A stretch of DNA of 64,000 bases from Saprospiraceae bacterium (GTDB lineage Bacteria > Bacteroidota > Bacteroidia > Chitinophagales > Saprospiraceae): the NCBI GenBank assembly GCA_019187225.1, contig JABAQQ010000005.1:124001-188000 (forward strand), given 5' to 3'. Position 1 is the first letter of the stretch. Every line of letters starts with the position of its first letter. The translations under genes and the position numbers were made by a program. Shown piece by piece: positions 63,428 to 64,000 of the stretch. Below the pieces are notes generated by a model. That model saw only the letters and a program-made list of their open reading frames with translations. It had not been told where the DNA came from and did not search any database.

Positions 63428-63512
63428 TGGTGCGGGCGGAGGGACTCGAACCCCCATGCCTCTCGGCGCCAGATCCTAAGTCTGGTACGTCTACCAATTC
63501 CGCCACGCCCGC
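63428..63512 (-). tRNA. tRNA-Leu (anticodon TAG)
   Basis: On the minus strand a 7-bp acceptor stem (GCGGGCG/CGCCCGC) is followed by a D-arm with GGTAGAC, an anticodon arm CCAGA-CTTAGGA-TCTGG (anticodon TAG, reading CUA and other CUN codons), a long variable arm typical of tRNA-Leu, and a GGTTCGAGTCC T-arm. Discriminator A and CCA are encoded in the genome (63428-63430). Confidence 0.97.
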
Positions 63513-63687
63513 ATTTCACATGCCGAAACAATGTTCCGGTCGAAGGTTGAAATATTATTGTTATTCGTCTACGGTCCGGCATTTCGACGTACCGGCGAAC
63601 AGTTGGCAAATTTTTTGTAATTTAAAAAAAGTAAAATACAAATAAACCTGCCAGCCCCATTTTTTTACCCTTTTTCAAAAAGGAGGG

Positions 63688-63695
63688 CAAAAGTA
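63688..63695 (-). promoter_or_regulatory. Candidate minus-7 promoter box for tRNA-Leu
   Basis: TACTTTTG on the minus strand matches TAnnTTTG and lies about 175 nt upstream of the tRNA 5' end, with a TTG about 22 nt further upstream. The rest of 63513-63819 shows no gene. Confidence 0.35.
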
Positions 63696-63819
63696 CATCG
63701 TTTCCTTAGAAAAGAAACAACCTCGCCGGAAGAAAAACCGTTAATGAGCCGCAAACAAATTTTGCAGGTCGGAAGTTTGCTTTTATTTTCGCTGAAAAAA
63801 CGACAACCAGGAGGGAATC

Positions 63820-64000
63820 ATGGAGCAGGAAGAAATCATCACCGCAGCAGTGCCTGCTGAAGTTAAAACGGAAACGCCGGGGCATCACGCCCGCACGGCG
63901 CACGATGCCGTCATACCCGGCGAGCCGGAGGATCGCGCCATTATCCAGCGGGCCTACCGCAACCTGCTCAAATCGTTCAAAACGCCCCTGAGCAAACTGG
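63820..64000 (+). CDS. RelA/SpoT-like (p)ppGpp synthetase/hydrolase, N-terminal fragment
   Basis: A strong Shine-Dalgarno-like AGGAGGG precedes the ATG at 63820, unusual in this phylum. The 60 visible codons end in AIIQRAYRNLLKSFKTPLSK, which resembles the helical start of Bacteroidota RelA/SpoT proteins just before the HD hydrolase domain. The gene runs off the window, so the domain assignment is provisional. Confidence 0.6.
   Translation, partial: MEQEEIITAAVPAEVKTETPGHHARTAHDAVIPGEPEDRAIIQRAYRNLLKSFKTPLSKL

Overview
The window comes from a Bacteroidota chromosome, most like the Saprospiraceae and relatives. Evidence: C-terminal type A sorting domains of the type IX secretion system (genes ending 9236 and 30583), a TonB receptor, Rho with a long Arg/Asp-rich insert, a split transketolase, the tig-clpP-clpX order, few Shine-Dalgarno sites, and minus-7 promoter boxes of the TAnnTTYG type. 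No rRNA, prophage or CRISPR is present. One tRNA-Leu(TAG) is found near the right end.

Layout. 1-9.2 kb: an MFS-like membrane protein cut by the left edge, a phosphonatase-like HAD hydrolase, a beta-propeller/phosphoesterase fusion, a TonB receptor with a 44-aa follower, and a saccharopine-dehydrogenase-like oxidoreductase. 9.2-15.6 kb: a second propeller/phosphoesterase (a lipoprotein), an OmpA-family protein, a four-helix-bundle gene flanked by inverted heptamer arrays, and a glutaryl-CoA-dehydrogenase-like enzyme. 16.1-25.4 kb: a diversity-generating retroelement (DGR) and its client operon. 25.7-40.4 kb: an ABC-F ATPase, a T9SS-exported protein, transglutaminase, amidase, cupin, transketolase, LpxD, a GHL10-type glycosidase, and hemB with an attenuator-like leader. 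40.8-50.7 kb: an outer-membrane-like protein, GH25 lysozyme, Rho, SerS and a YugP-type peptidase. 50.8-58.5 kb: histidine kinase, SpoIIM, DUF4129, and a second EAD/FGE-type protein whose frame is broken. 58.5-64 kb: a PIN toxin-antitoxin pair beside a clpX 3' remnant, clpX, clpP, tig, tRNA-Leu and the start of a RelA/SpoT-like gene.

Central system. Avd (16098-16442) and a DGR reverse transcriptase (16439-17488) sit opposite a three-gene operon on the minus strand: an EAD11/iSTAND-like adaptor, a MoxR AAA+ ATPase, and a 1468-aa membrane protein with a vWA-like domain and a C-terminal formylglycine-enzyme-type C-lectin fold (FGE). The last codons of that protein form a variable repeat (VR1, 18845-18965). 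The template repeat (TR, 17972-18089) is AAC-rich, and every core difference between TR and VR is at a template adenine. Between them lies a second diversified copy (VR2, 18408-18525) with no gene around it. TR, VR2 and VR1 therefore form a tandem series with a period of about 437 bp, separated by two near-identical spacers carrying nested palindromes. The inferred function is a membrane receptor with a hypervariable outer domain, coupled through vWA/MoxR to an EAD-linked response. This matches the general architecture of diversified conflict systems described for multicellular bacteria.

A second theme is short repeats. At least 15 loci carry 6-8 bp tandem arrays (GGACGGT, TCCAACG, CCAACAA, GGTTATT, CAGTGG and others). 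They are often arranged as inverted pairs between convergent genes, immediately 5' of start codons, or in frame inside genes. A small palindromic element is also inserted in frame in two unrelated proteins.
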